Notes: generated by a model from the letters alone, not told the origin. A stretch of 64,000 nucleotides of DNA from Hyphomicrobiaceae bacterium (GCA_022842785.1 JALHOW010000002.1:620001-684000), one strand, 5' to 3'; counted from the stretch's first letter, positions 35,651 to 45,110 are shown. A program made the numbers and translations.

Positions 35651-35780
35651 GAACCGTTCCCTTCGAGTGCGCGTGTTCGGCAAATTCTGGCCAACGCCTG
35701 GGGCCGCAAGGGCGTGCACTATATCGGCCGCGGTAAGGGGCGCAATCGGATTGCGCGCTCGCAGCAGGGGGCACTTTCGT

Positions 35781-36860
35781 CTACTTCGCCGATGCCAATC
35801 GGTCGAGCATGCGGCGGACGGCCGTGATCTGCGGCCCCTTGCGCGTCAGGTACTCCGAGCCTGTGTAGCCCCACCAATCCCAGCAGCCATAGGGGTTGGC
35901 CGTGCTCGCCGCGGCCTGCGGCATGAGTACGATCAGGCGGTTAGGTCCTGCCCAGCGACCGTAGCCGCTGTCCTCGATGAATGTGTCGCCGACGTCCGCG
36001 CGCGACTGCCGGCAGCCATGAAAGACGACATGGATGCGACACCCCGCTTCGCCACGACAACGCTCGGGCACGAGCACCACGCCCTCGCGCGCTAGAGAGT
36101 GATCGGCGAGATCCTTCGTAAAAGCGTGCTGATCGAAGACAAGTCGCTCGACTTTCGCACTCGTGTCGGGTGGTGACAGCGGTCCGAGCAGATAGCGGAG
36201 CAAGTCGCCCGCCTGGTCGTAGCCGCAGTTGTTGATGAAGGGCTTCCCCGTAACACCGCAGGCGCCGCCCTTACCCTCGGCGATGAAGCCATGTCCCGCG
36301 GGCATATCGGCGACGCGCTTGATATGGTCGGCCGGCACGCCGAGCTGCCCGTAGAAATTCAGCGCCGCAAGTCCGATCACCGGCAGGACCGTCTCGTCCT
36401 TCGTCCCTGAGAAGAGATAGATGCGGTCGCCCACTGTAGTCTCGATGGGGTCGATCCGCCCTTCTGTGGCAAAGCCGTGGGCCTGCTCGGCAAGCTGGCC
36501 GGGATTCGGCACGCCCCACGCCGCAAGATCATTGGCCATGCACCCGCTGATCGCGCGGGTGGCATTGATCAGCGCCGAGCCCGGCCCGACGATACCCTGC
36601 GTGTAGACGCTCTGCGCGCAGCCATAGGGGCCGCCCGCAACGAGTGCAGCGCCCGTGACTATACTGTTGTGCGCGAGATGGACCTGTCCGGCCATGTAGG
36701 CACCCGACGAGACGCCCGATACCGTCGTGCCGTCGAGCCGGGCGCCGACCGCCAGCAAGACTGGAACTTCAGTCCGGCAGGCCGCGACCAGCGCGAACAG
36801 CCCCACGCCGGCGATCATGCCGAGCCTGCGGACAAAGGGTCGAATGAACCGCAAGGTCAT
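35781..36860 (-). CDS. PHB depolymerase-like esterase lipoprotein
   Basis: 359 residues from ATG 36860, with AGAGGA upstream. The N-terminus has an export signal ending in ALVAAC, so Cys28 would be lipidated. The nucleophile is Ser51 in GVSSG, within DGTTVSGVSSGAYMAGQVHLAH, which is characteristic of short-chain-length polyhydroxybutyrate depolymerases. VVFHGCRQS is the usual oxyanion/His segment and GRWAGPNRLIVLMPQ and GCWDWWGYTG also fit. The enzyme probably hydrolyses extracellular polyester or short esters at the outer membrane. RNase T2 follows on the same strand. Confidence 0.85.
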   Translation of the reverse strand: MTLRFIRPFVRRLGMIAGVGLFALVAACRTEVPVLLAVGARLDGTTVSGVSSGAYMAGQVHLAHNSIVTGAALVAGGPYGCAQSVYTQGIVGPGSALINATRAISGCMANDLAAWGVPNPGQLAEQAHGFATEGRIDPIETTVGDRIYLFSGTKDETVLPVIGLAALNFYGQLGVPADHIKRVADMPAGHGFIAEGKGGACGVTGKPFINNCGYDQAGDLLRYLLGPLSPPDTSAKVERLVFDQHAFTKDLADHSLAREGVVLVPERCRGEAGCRIHVVFHGCRQSRADVGDTFIEDSGYGRWAGPNRLIVLMPQAAASTANPYGCWDWWGYTGSEYLTRKGPQITAVRRMLDRLASAK

Positions 36861-37058
36861 GCCGATCCTCTCAACGATCTCTCCAAACTTCCCTATCACA
36901 GCTCAGCGGCCAACTGCCCCATCATTCCACGACGACTGCGCAGCATCCATGCGTGCCTGAAGAGATGCCGGCGCCCCAAACACGACTTTCGTCCCCCAAT
37001 CCAGATAAGTAGGCTGATCTGCGGCGCTGGTTGACCTAGCGCCGAGGAGTGACCTGCC

Positions 37059-39161
37059 ATGCTGCCGCCAACGCCGTCTACACCCCTGGTCGCACTCGAT
37101 GCCGTCGCCATCGACACCGAGACGACAGGGCTCGACCTCAAGACGGCGCGGCTCGTCCAGTTCGGTGCGGTCCGCATTCGCAGCGGGAATGTCCGGACCG
37201 ACGAGCATATGAGCCGGCTGGTCAATCCAGGCGTCCCGATCCCGGCGCAAGCCAGCAAAGTGCACGGCATCACCGCCGCGGACCTCTCCGGTGCTCCCGA
37301 TTTCGCGGCGCTGGCGCCGGACGTGGAGTATTTTCTCGGTGACACCATCCTGATCGGGCATACGATCAGCTACGATATTGCGATTCTCGCTCGCGAACAT
37401 GAGATCGCCGGACGCCGCTGGACGCCGCCGCGCACACTCGACGTACGCCTGCTCGCCCGACTCACTGTCGAATCGGGCCCACACGACGACCTCGACAGCA
37501 TATGCAGCGCCCTCGGGATCGAGATCGAGGGCCGTCACACCGCCATCGGCGATGCCATGGCCGCGGCAAATGCATTCGTCGCTCTTATCCCGCACCTGCG
37601 CTCACGCGGCATTCGTACACTCGCCGAAGTGGAAGCGGCCACCCGCCAGCGCGCCGAGCAGGATGCGCGATCAAACGGCGGCATCCTTGCTCTCGACCCG
37701 CCTCCAGCAGCGGACCGCACGCGCGCGCTCATCAAAGTCGACAGCTTTCCCTATCGCCATCGCGTCCGCGACGTCATGAGCACGCCGCCGATCGTCGTCC
37801 CCGGCGCGACGACTCTCCAGGAGGCCGTCGCGCTACTGCTCGAGAGGCGGGTCAGCTCGCTCCTGACCTCGTCACCCGAGCATGGCATTGGCATCATCAC
37901 CGAACGTGACGTACTGCGAGCCGTTGCCGGCGATAGTGCATCCGCCATGGCGAGCCCGATCGATGCATTCGCCACGCGTCCGCTGCAAACCGTCGAAGAG
38001 GATGCTTTCGTCTATCGTGCGATCGGCCGCATGGACAGGCTCGCCATCCGGCATCTCGGCGTGGTTGATCGCGAAGGCAACGTCGTCGGCGCGCTGACGA
38101 CGCGCAATCTGCTACGTCACCGCGCCAGCACCGCCATGATGCTCGGCGACCAGATCGACAGCGCTCCAGATGTTCCCACGCTCGCGCGGGCATGGTCCCA
38201 ACTCCCGCGGATGACGCAGATGCTGCTCGACGAACAGGTCGACGCGCGTCTCGTCTCGTCGATCATCAGCTCGGAGATCTGCGCGCTTGCACGCCGTGCT
38301 GCACTCATGGCCGAGCGGCAGCTCGCGGAAGCGGGGCGCGGCGGACCGCCTGTCCCCTATGCACTGATGGTCCTGGGCTCGGCAGGGCGCGGTGAGAGTC
38401 TCCTCGCTGCCGATCAGGACCACGCCATCGTTTACGCCGACGGCGCGCCGGACGGTCCCGGGGACGAATGGTTCGCTGCGCTAGGTGAGGAAATCTCGAA
38501 CATTCTGGATGCTGTCGGCGTGCCCTTCTGCAAGGGCGGCGTGATGAGCAAGAATGCCAATTGGCGCATGAGCCGCGCGCGATGGATCGAAACCATTGAT
38601 CGCTGGGTCCGGCGTCAACGGCCTGGGGACCTGCTCAACGTCGATATCTTCTTTGACGCAGTACCCGTCCATGGTGCTCAGGATCTAGCCGAAAGCATTC
38701 TGGATCACGCCTACGACGTAGCGAAGCATACGCCTGCCTTCATCAAGCTTCTGTCGGAAAGCGCGCGCGGCACCCGTGTGCCGCTTACACTCTTCCGCAA
38801 GCTCAAGACAGACAGCAATGGCCGTATCGACCTAAAGTTGCACGGCCTCTTTCCTTTAGTCGCCGGGACGCGCGTTCTTGCGATCAAGCACGGCATCCAA
38901 GCTCGCGCTACGTCCGACCGCCTGAGAGCACTGATCGACGCAAGCCTCATCGGCGAGAGCGAAGGCGCCTCGCTCATCGAGGCCCATCGCTCGGTCCTAA
39001 CGGCAATGCTGGCGCAGCAGCTCTTGGATGCGGAGCAGGGCATCCCGCTCTCTTCGCGCGTCGCTCCGGACCGGCTGAGCGAACACCTGCGCGCCGATGT
39101 GACGCGTGCGGTCTCCGCCGTCGCTACGATGAACGACCTCGTATCGGAGGGCCGTTTCTGA
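37059..39161 (+). CDS. Exonuclease-CBS-nucleotidyltransferase (DUF294) fusion protein
   Basis: 700 residues; GAGGAG is 8 bases before ATG 37059. Residues 10-185 form a DEDDh 3'-5' exonuclease of the DnaQ type with all ligands visible: D19 and E21 (DTETTG), D106 (HTISYD), H160 and D165 (HTAIGD). Residues about 230-355 hold two CBS motifs (VRDVMSTPPIVVPGATTLQEA; DREGNVVGALTTRN), which usually bind adenosine nucleotides. Residues about 380-560 carry a GlnD-like nucleotidyltransferase signature, GSAGRGES...DQDHA (D452, D454), and a DUF294 C-terminal helical domain follows. Substrate of either catalytic domain is unknown. It is convergent with the DG-repeat protein. Confidence 0.85.
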   Translation: MLPPTPSTPLVALDAVAIDTETTGLDLKTARLVQFGAVRIRSGNVRTDEHMSRLVNPGVPIPAQASKVHGITAADLSGAPDFAALAPDVEYFLGDTILIGHTISYDIAILAREHEIAGRRWTPPRTLDVRLLARLTVESGPHDDLDSICSALGIEIEGRHTAIGDAMAAANAFVALIPHLRSRGIRTLAEVEAATRQRAEQDARSNGGILALDPPPAADRTRALIKVDSFPYRHRVRDVMSTPPIVVPGATTLQEAVALLLERRVSSLLTSSPEHGIGIITERDVLRAVAGDSASAMASPIDAFATRPLQTVEEDAFVYRAIGRMDRLAIRHLGVVDREGNVVGALTTRNLLRHRASTAMMLGDQIDSAPDVPTLARAWSQLPRMTQMLLDEQVDARLVSSIISSEICALARRAALMAERQLAEAGRGGPPVPYALMVLGSAGRGESLLAADQDHAIVYADGAPDGPGDEWFAALGEEISNILDAVGVPFCKGGVMSKNANWRMSRARWIETIDRWVRRQRPGDLLNVDIFFDAVPVHGAQDLAESILDHAYDVAKHTPAFIKLLSESARGTRVPLTLFRKLKTDSNGRIDLKLHGLFPLVAGTRVLAIKHGIQARATSDRLRALIDASLIGESEGASLIEAHRSVLTAMLAQQLLDAEQGIPLSSRVAPDRLSEHLRADVTRAVSAVATMNDLVSEGRF

Positions 39162-39166
39162 ACCGC

Positions 39167-40237
39167 CTACGCCGCAACACCGTGCCGCGCCGCAAAAGCT
39201 GCGAGCTCCGGATGCGGCATCGGGCTCTCGCGCTGCAGGAAGGAAAGAAGCTCGATCTCGTTGGCATCGAGCCTGCCGTTCTTGCCGAGGCTGTCGATCA
39301 GCCACTGGCACTCCGCGTCGTCGATGCGCTCCTGCGTGACGATCTCGAGGCGTTGCCGCTCTAGCCGCGCCAACGCGCGCTCCTCGCTCGACTGCATCCG
39401 GAAGGTGCTCCACACTGATCCGGCGCCGCCCGCCACCATGCAGCCGAGGAACTTGCCGATCCGCTCGCGGGCGCTTGATCCATCTTCCCCCGCGACCATT
39501 GCATCCGCCAGCAGCGCACTGGCACCGCGCGCATCCGCATCCTTGGCCCAGACTTCGATCCTGAGCGCTTCCTCCCGCGGCGGGATGTGGTGCCCGAGGC
39601 CCGCCAGTACCGACGCACCGACAGCCTTGACGAAAAGTTCGGTCCACGCCGGTGAGCTCTTGCCGTGCGCCAGCGACTTGTTGATCGCAATGAGGACCTC
39701 GGCCTCCGCACGCGTGACTGCGATGCTGCCGTCGCTCGCGAAGGCATAGAGAATGCGGCGGACGAGATCGATCTCGTTCTGGCCGATCATGCCCGGCTTG
39801 AGCATCTGGCCGGCGCGCGTCACGCCGATGCCGGAGATCACAGCGTCACGCACCTGCGCGAGCGCGAACGCGGCGAGGCTCGGCGGCGACCAGCGGGCCC
39901 GGTCGATCACGTTGATCAGCAGCTCGAGCTCGGTGTTCGTCGCGATGTGGCCATCGCGGCTGATGCGGGCGAGCAGCCAATCGGCCTTGTCGACGACGAT
40001 GTAGCCGTCAGGCTCGGACTGATGGACGATATAGTCGGTCAGCGCTTCGATGAAGAAAGGCGACCAAGTGGGATCGGTCACGCGGCAGGCGCTATTGAGC
40101 GAGAGAAGAGCCTCCGCTTCAGACGTCGAGATCGCGCCATCTTCGTTGAACGCACGGCGCATCGCCGTAACGTCACTGTCACGAATACTTCCACGCGAAC
40201 TGATCTCGTCGACTGCTACGCCATTCAAAATACCCAT
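39167..40237 (-). CDS. Hypothetical protein with repeated DG-loop helical modules
   Basis: 356 residues. Four similar motifs occur: NEDGAISTSEAEALL (residue 31), SRDGHIATNTELELL (93), ASDGSIAVTRAEAEVL (167) and KNGRLDANEIELL (near 323). Each is an Asp/Asn-Gly loop followed by a Glu-rich helix. Residues 24-80 and 156-220 align as a larger repeat, including ACRVTDPTWSPFFIEALTDYI versus LAHGKSSPAWTELFVKAVGAS. The loops resemble half EF-hands or TerB-like modules, but no family was recognised. Metal or ligand binding is possible. It is downstream of csp on the same strand. Confidence 0.65.
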   Translation of the reverse strand: MGILNGVAVDEISSRGSIRDSDVTAMRRAFNEDGAISTSEAEALLSLNSACRVTDPTWSPFFIEALTDYIVHQSEPDGYIVVDKADWLLARISRDGHIATNTELELLINVIDRARWSPPSLAAFALAQVRDAVISGIGVTRAGQMLKPGMIGQNEIDLVRRILYAFASDGSIAVTRAEAEVLIAINKSLAHGKSSPAWTELFVKAVGASVLAGLGHHIPPREEALRIEVWAKDADARGASALLADAMVAGEDGSSARERIGKFLGCMVAGGAGSVWSTFRMQSSEERALARLERQRLEIVTQERIDDAECQWLIDSLGKNGRLDANEIELLSFLQRESPMPHPELAAFAARHGVAA

Positions 40238-40413
40238 AGCGCCTCACCCAGGACCGTGACCAACGGCCAGAGGCTAGGTCGATATAGTTACATTTCTGGA
40301 AACAGAGATATCCGCGACACGCAAAGTGTTGCGCACGTAGAACAGTTAGGCGCGACGTGCCTTACCGCACGCCGCCGCCGAGGTGTACCGAGCTTGGGCG
40401 AGCAGGTGCCCGC

Positions 40414-40629
40414 TCAGCCCGAGACCTCCAGGTTGATCGCCTTGGGCCCTTTGCCGCGCTTGTCGGGCTCGGTCTCGTACGAGATGCGCTGGCCTTCAGC
40501 CAGCGAGCCCACACCCGAACGCTCAACGGCCGAGACATGCACAAAGACGTCGGCGCCACCCTCATCGGGCTTAATGAAGCCGTAACCTTTAGTCTGATTG
40601 AAGAACTTGACCACGCCCGTCTGCCGCAT
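40414..40629 (-). CDS. CspA-family cold-shock protein
   Basis: 71 residues from ATG 40629. RNP1 is KGYGFI and RNP2 is VFVHVSAV, both in the five-strand OB fold that binds single-stranded RNA or DNA. The end KGPKAINLEV is typical. Alphaproteobacteria carry several such genes, used in cold shock or growth regulation, so the specific role is not assignable. About 270 untranslated bases lie before it, up to the rlmJ stop. Confidence 0.95.
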   Translation of the reverse strand: MRQTGVVKFFNQTKGYGFIKPDEGGADVFVHVSAVERSGVGSLAEGQRISYETEPDKRGKGPKAINLEVSG

Positions 40630-40895
40630 GCCTGCAATCCTTCTCCACGAGGGTGGTGAGCAGCCCGTGCCTTCAGCTCGGGAGACAAAAAGCGCCCCTC
40701 GCATGTCCATGCCCGCGCGCGTGCCATGCCATTGAGCAGGTCCGCGCTCCGTCGCATGTCGGCGCAGGCACACCAGCCCGCGTCAAAAAATATCCGACCG
40801 TCAAATCATGCGGGCAAAGCACAATTCCGTGAAGCTCCGCCGTTGAGGCAGCGTGCCGAAAATACAGGCAATCCGGGGCTTTCGAGCAGGTTCGG

Positions 40896-41747
40896 TCAGC
40901 CGATACGTTTGACTTCGGCCCGCGAGCCGACGCCATCCGAAAGTCGCTCCGCAAGCGTCGGCAGCAGCGCGCCGAGGTCCGCTTCGAGCGTGTAGGGCGG
41001 ATTGAGGACGACCAAACCCGATCCATTGAGCCGGTCGATCATCGTCGGCTCGCGAATGAAGAAGTCGATGGCGAGGCTCTCGGGCGGCGCGACGGCCGCG
41101 ATGGCCTCATGGAAGCGCGCGATCGGGCGCGGGTCCTTGATCGGATACCAGAGCAGATACACACCACCCGCAAAGCGGCGCATCGCGTTGCGCATTCCCT
41201 GCACCAGCCGCTCGAGCTCGCCCGCCTCCTCGAAGGGCGGATCGACGAGGATGACACCCCGCCGCTCCTTCGGCGGAAGCTGGGCCTTCAGCGCCAGCCA
41301 GCCGTCTAGGCCGAGCACCTTTGCCCGCGGGTCGCCCGCCAGGCTCCGGCCGAGCGTCGCCGCATCCTCAGGATGCAACTCGTTCGCGACCAGACGGTCC
41401 TGCGCCCGCATGAGAGCCAGCGCGAGGCAGGGCGACCCCGGATAGCGGCGCAGATTACCGTCCGGATTGCAGGCCCGGACCGCGTCAAGATAGGGGGCGA
41501 GTATCGGCGTGACGGCTTCCGGCAGGGGTTCTGCTCCCGGACCTATGAGCCGTCCGATGCCCCCCTTCCATTCCCCCGTCTTCTCGGCGGCCTCGCTGGC
41601 GAGATCGTACATGCCGATGCCGGCGTGCGTATCGATCACGCGGAAGGCCGCATCCTTCTTCGCGAGGTGCACGATCACGCGCGAAAGGACCGCGTGCTTC
41701 AGCACATCGGCAAAGTTTCCAGCGTGGTAGGCGTGGCGGTAATTCAT
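40896..41747 (-). CDS. rlmJ: 23S rRNA (adenine(2030)-N6)-methyltransferase RlmJ
   Basis: 283 residues from ATG 41747. The N-terminus MNYRHAYHAGNFADVLKHAVL is diagnostic, followed by DTHAGIGMYDL (SAM-binding loop) and the N6-adenine motif VDPPFE. The C-terminal MNGSGLVVLNPPYTLEADL is also standard. It methylates adenine 2030 of 23S rRNA during ribosome assembly. A long upstream extension with an in-frame ATG is ignored because it does not match family starts. Confidence 0.95.
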   Translation of the reverse strand: MNYRHAYHAGNFADVLKHAVLSRVIVHLAKKDAAFRVIDTHAGIGMYDLASEAAEKTGEWKGGIGRLIGPGAEPLPEAVTPILAPYLDAVRACNPDGNLRRYPGSPCLALALMRAQDRLVANELHPEDAATLGRSLAGDPRAKVLGLDGWLALKAQLPPKERRGVILVDPPFEEAGELERLVQGMRNAMRRFAGGVYLLWYPIKDPRPIARFHEAIAAVAPPESLAIDFFIREPTMIDRLNGSGLVVLNPPYTLEADLGALLPTLAERLSDGVGSRAEVKRIG

Positions 41748-41983
41748 GGCCCAAGCGTCGAGCATTCCAGCCGGTACGTTGTCAAGTCGGCCTGAGCCGC
41801 CCGCTATCCTCATGCCAGACGTGAATTGTTCTCGTTTGAGATGTTCGAGCCGCGTGAGATACATGGCTTGTCACAAAAGGGCCGGTCAGAGCCCTAGACC
41901 GAGGACACGCCGAACCAATCGTTGGATCGCCTTGGCCTGCGTGACCTTCGCGTTGCAGCATCATCGACTTTCGCCGATCCACC

Positions 41984-43234
41984 ATGCAGAAGCCCCCTGA
42001 TCCTGCTCCCGCGCGCCTCTCCTGGTGGCAGGATCCCATGCATCGCGTCGTTCACGCGGTCGGGATCACTCAGGTCACGGCCTGGGGAACGGCCTTCTAC
42101 TGCCTCGGCGTGCTCGCGACCCCGATCGCCGAGGAGCTAGGCTTCACACGCAGCTTCGTATTCTTCGGCTTCACCATCGCCATGCTGGTGCAGGGCGTGG
42201 TCTCGACTCCGATCGGTCAGCTTATCGATCGCTGGGGTGGACGCCAGGTCATGAGCCTCGGCGTCGTGCTGATCGCCATTGGCCTTGCTGCGCTCGCCAT
42301 GGTCACAAACTGGATCGCCTATCTCGCGGTCTGGGCCTTTCTCGGCGTAGCCATGCGTATGTCGCTCTACGATGCGGCCTTTGCCTCGGCCGTTCAGGTT
42401 GCGCCGAGCCGCGGCCGCAAGGCCATCTCGTATCTGACACTCTATGGCGCATTCGCATCCACGGTGTTCTGGGTCGTCGGGCACCAGCTCTCCGAGGCCA
42501 TGGGCTGGCGCAACGCGCTGCTCGTGTTCGCCTTGATCAACCTCGTCATCTGCCTGCCGCTGAACTGGTGGGGTCTCTCCATCCGTGAGGCCAAACCCGA
42601 AAATGCACCAGCAGCCACGATGGCCGCCCGCGCGGTAGACGGCGCCCCCCTCGAAGGCCGCGCTCGCACCATCGGCATGATCCTCTTTGCGCTCATCATG
42701 TCGCTCAACGGGTTCGTTTTCGGCGTCGTCTCCGTGCAGCTCGTCCCGCTGTTCGAGACCGCCGGCATGGCGACTGCCACCGCCGTCTGGATTGCATCCT
42801 TGAAGGGCGTCGCGCAGTTCGGCGGCCGCGTCATCGAGATCGTCTTTGGCCGCAACCTGCACGCCTTCACGGTCGCGCGCTTCGCTATCGGCGCGCTGCC
42901 GTTCTCGCTGCTGCTGCTGCTCTACAGCGAAGGCGCGTTCGCCCCGATCCTCGCTTTCACACTCCTCATGGGCGCATCCCAGGGCGTGATCACGATCGTG
43001 CGCGGCGCCGTACCGCTCGCCTTGTTCGGCGCCGAGGGCTACGGGCGCGTACTCGGGCTCATCGCGACGCCAATCCTCGTCGTCAGCGCCCTGGCGCCGA
43101 CGGTCTATGCCTTCATCCTCGACACCTGGGGCAGCACGGTGGGCGTGACGATCCTTTTGATCAGCTCCCTTTTGGCCATGGTGGCCATCGAGCTGATGGG
43201 CCGCTGGTACCGCAAGAATCAGAAGGGCGGCTGA
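41984..43234 (+). CDS. Major facilitator superfamily transporter
   Basis: 416 residues with about 12 hydrophobic spans. The loop between helices 2 and 3 carries the MFS signature QLIDRWGGRQVM. A hydrophilic central loop (REAKPENAPAATMAARAVDG) separates the two six-helix halves. The N-terminus ITQVTAWGTAFYCLGVLATPIAEELGF resembles the oxalate/formate and monocarboxylate-type MFS groups, but substrate cannot be assigned. A short GGGCGGC/GCCGCCC hairpin sits on its stop codon. Confidence 0.88.
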   Translation: MQKPPDPAPARLSWWQDPMHRVVHAVGITQVTAWGTAFYCLGVLATPIAEELGFTRSFVFFGFTIAMLVQGVVSTPIGQLIDRWGGRQVMSLGVVLIAIGLAALAMVTNWIAYLAVWAFLGVAMRMSLYDAAFASAVQVAPSRGRKAISYLTLYGAFASTVFWVVGHQLSEAMGWRNALLVFALINLVICLPLNWWGLSIREAKPENAPAATMAARAVDGAPLEGRARTIGMILFALIMSLNGFVFGVVSVQLVPLFETAGMATATAVWIASLKGVAQFGGRVIEIVFGRNLHAFTVARFAIGALPFSLLLLLYSEGAFAPILAFTLLMGASQGVITIVRGAVPLALFGAEGYGRVLGLIATPILVVSALAPTVYAFILDTWGSTVGVTILLISSLLAMVAIELMGRWYRKNQKGG

Positions 43235-43242
43235 AGCCGCCC
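43225..43242. terminator. Hairpin across the MFS transporter stop codon
   Basis: GGGCGGC (43225-43231) pairs perfectly with GCCGCCC (43236-43242), loop TGAA including the stop codon. It lies between convergent genes and could work in both directions, although no T-tract follows on either strand. Confidence 0.4.
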
Positions 43243-43267
43243 ACATCCCCGCCAGCGCTTGATGCAG

Positions 43268-43804
43268 CTATACCGAGCGCGGCCGGATCACATGGTTCTG
43301 CACGCCCACGGCACCGAGCTGCGGCCGCTTCGAACTTACCAGCCCAGCATTGACGCCCGCCCAGCCGATCTCGCCTGAAAGCCGGCCGTACTCGATCTTC
43401 GGGCAGCGGTTCATCACCACCTTGACGCCAGCCGCCTCCGCTTCAGCCGCCGCCACGTCATTGCGGACAGCAAGCTGCATCCAGGCGACCTTGAGGCCGA
43501 GCTTGTCCTTGAGCGCGATCGCCTCGCGCACAATCCCGAGCGCGGCTTCCGAATTGCGGAAGATGTCGACCATGTCCACGGGACCGTCGATCTCGCCGAG
43601 GCTCGCCGCCACCTTCTGCCCGAGGATCTCCTGCCCCACGAGCCCGGGATTGACCGGGATGACGCGGAAGCCCTTCCCGAGAAGGTACTTCATCGCGAAG
43701 TAGCTGGGACGATTGGTGTTAGCCGACGCTCCGACCATCGCGATCACTTTGATCTCGTTCAGGATCGTCGCGATGTAGGCGTCGTCGTAGCGGTCGTGGT
43801 TCAT
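43268..43804 (-). CDS. CoA-binding domain protein (YccU-like)
   Basis: 178 residues from ATG 43804 (GTG 43810 possible). VIAMVGASANTNRPSYFAMKYLLGKGFRVIPVNPG is the nucleotide-binding Rossmann strand-turn of the CoA_binding_2 family, and VWMQLAVRNDVAAAEAEAAGVKVVMNRCPKIEY is its C-terminal half. It binds CoA or an acyl-CoA; the role in bacteria is unclear. It is downstream of the VOC gene by six bases, in an operon with a crotonase, which fits acyl-CoA metabolism. Confidence 0.9.
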   Translation of the reverse strand: MNHDRYDDAYIATILNEIKVIAMVGASANTNRPSYFAMKYLLGKGFRVIPVNPGLVGQEILGQKVAASLGEIDGPVDMVDIFRNSEAALGIVREAIALKDKLGLKVAWMQLAVRNDVAAAEAEAAGVKVVMNRCPKIEYGRLSGEIGWAGVNAGLVSSKRPQLGAVGVQNHVIRPRSV

Positions 43805-43810
43805 GCGCAC

Positions 43811-44254
43811 TCAGGGGCTCTTCGGCGGCGGCAGTTGCGGGCGACCGTGCTCGTCCAGCGGCCAGAACGGGTTGTAGGCGATCTCCCACAGAAATCCATC
43901 GGGATCTGCGAAGTAGCCAGCATAGCCGCCCCAGAACACCTTGCGCGCCGGCTGGGTAATGCGTCCCCCCTGACGCGCCGCGAATGCCATAGCTGCATCC
44001 ACGGCCGCCTCGCTTTCCAGATTTATGGCGAGCGACATGCGCGAACACTTTTCTCCGCCCTCGACCTCGGCGTTGGCATCTTCAGCCAGATCCTGCCGCC
44101 CGAATACGGCGAGCACGACACCGTTCATGTCGAAGAAGGCGACGCCTTCGCTGTCGAAGTCGGCCGCACGAAACCCGAGGCCTTCGTAGAAACGGCGCGA
44201 GACCGCGACGTCGGCAACGCCGAGCGTCACGAGCGTTACCCGCTGGGGTATCAC
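43811..44254 (-). CDS. VOC-family (glyoxalase/dioxygenase superfamily) protein
   Basis: 147 residues from GTG 44254, one base after the stop of the upstream crotonase; longer in-frame starts inside that gene lack family similarity. The two beta-alpha-beta-beta-beta modules are seen in RVTLVTLGVADVAVSRRFYEGLGF and GYAGYFADPDGFLWEIAYNP. The latter carries the conserved DPDGxxWE end with a potential metal glutamate. Substrate is unknown. Confidence 0.88.
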   Translation of the reverse strand: MIPQRVTLVTLGVADVAVSRRFYEGLGFRAADFDSEGVAFFDMNGVVLAVFGRQDLAEDANAEVEGGEKCSRMSLAINLESEAAVDAAMAFAARQGGRITQPARKVFWGGYAGYFADPDGFLWEIAYNPFWPLDEHGRPQLPPPKSP

Positions 44255-44255
44255 T

Positions 44256-45086
44256 TCAGTCGCCCTTCCAGGCGGGTGGGCGCTTCTCGACGAACGCGCC
44301 GATGCCTTCCTCGGCATCCCGATGCATCATATTGCGCACCATCACCTCGCTCGCATACGCGTAAGCATCAGCGACCGGCTTCTCGATCTGGGCGTAGAAC
44401 GCTTCCTTGCCGATCCGGATGGTCGCTGGCGACTTGCTCGCAATCGTGCGACCGAGCGCGATCGCGGCATCCAGCGCCTGCCCCTCTATCACCACGCGAT
44501 TGACGAGACCGTAGGCGGCCGCCTGCTCCGCCCCGAGCATCTCGCCGGTCAGCAGCATCTCCATGGCGCGCTTGCGCGGCACGTTGCGGGTGAGCGCCAC
44601 CATCGGCGTCGAGCAGAAGAGCCCGATGTCGACACCCGGCGTGGCGAACTTCGCCGCCGCTCCGGCCACCGCGAGATCGCAGGTCGCAACGAGCTGGCAG
44701 CCCGCCGCCGTCGCCACGCCCTCGACGGCTGCAATGAATGGTTTAGGGCTGCGCATGATCGACGTCATCACAGCCGCGCAACGCGACATGGTCAGCGCGT
44801 AGAACCCGCGCCCGCCGTCCGCGTCGCTGCGATGACTCGTCAATTCCTTGAGATCGTGACCGGCGCAGAAGGCTGGGCCCGTCGCCGCCAGCACGATCGC
44901 GCCCACCTCGCGCTGACCAGACAGCCGATCCACGGCCGACTGCAGTGCATCGAGCATGTCGAGGCTCAGGCTGTTGCGCGCCTCGGATCGCGTGAACGTC
45001 AGGACGGCAATTGCATCATGACGCACCTCGCTCATGAGCGAGGTGCTGTCCTTCATGGTGCCCGTCGGCGATCCACCGTCCTGCAT
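44256..45086 (-). CDS. Enoyl-CoA hydratase-like protein (ECHDC3 type)
   Basis: 276 residues. Oxyanion-hole elements are FCAGHDLKEL and GVATAAGCQLVATCD. The first catalytic glutamate position reads FATPGVDIGLFCSTP, with Gly in place of Glu, while the second (AMEMLLTGE) is kept. This FATPGVxxGLFCSTP pattern is characteristic of ECHDC3-like crotonases, whose reaction is not settled. It is the first gene of a crotonase, VOC and CoA-binding set. The start could be an internal ATG at residue 11 or 18. Confidence 0.88.
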   Translation of the reverse strand: MQDGGSPTGTMKDSTSLMSEVRHDAIAVLTFTRSEARNSLSLDMLDALQSAVDRLSGQREVGAIVLAATGPAFCAGHDLKELTSHRSDADGGRGFYALTMSRCAAVMTSIMRSPKPFIAAVEGVATAAGCQLVATCDLAVAGAAAKFATPGVDIGLFCSTPMVALTRNVPRKRAMEMLLTGEMLGAEQAAAYGLVNRVVIEGQALDAAIALGRTIASKSPATIRIGKEAFYAQIEKPVADAYAYASEVMVRNMMHRDAEEGIGAFVEKRPPAWKGD

Positions 45087-45110
45087 CCTGGTATTCCTTG
45101 CGCGATCGCA

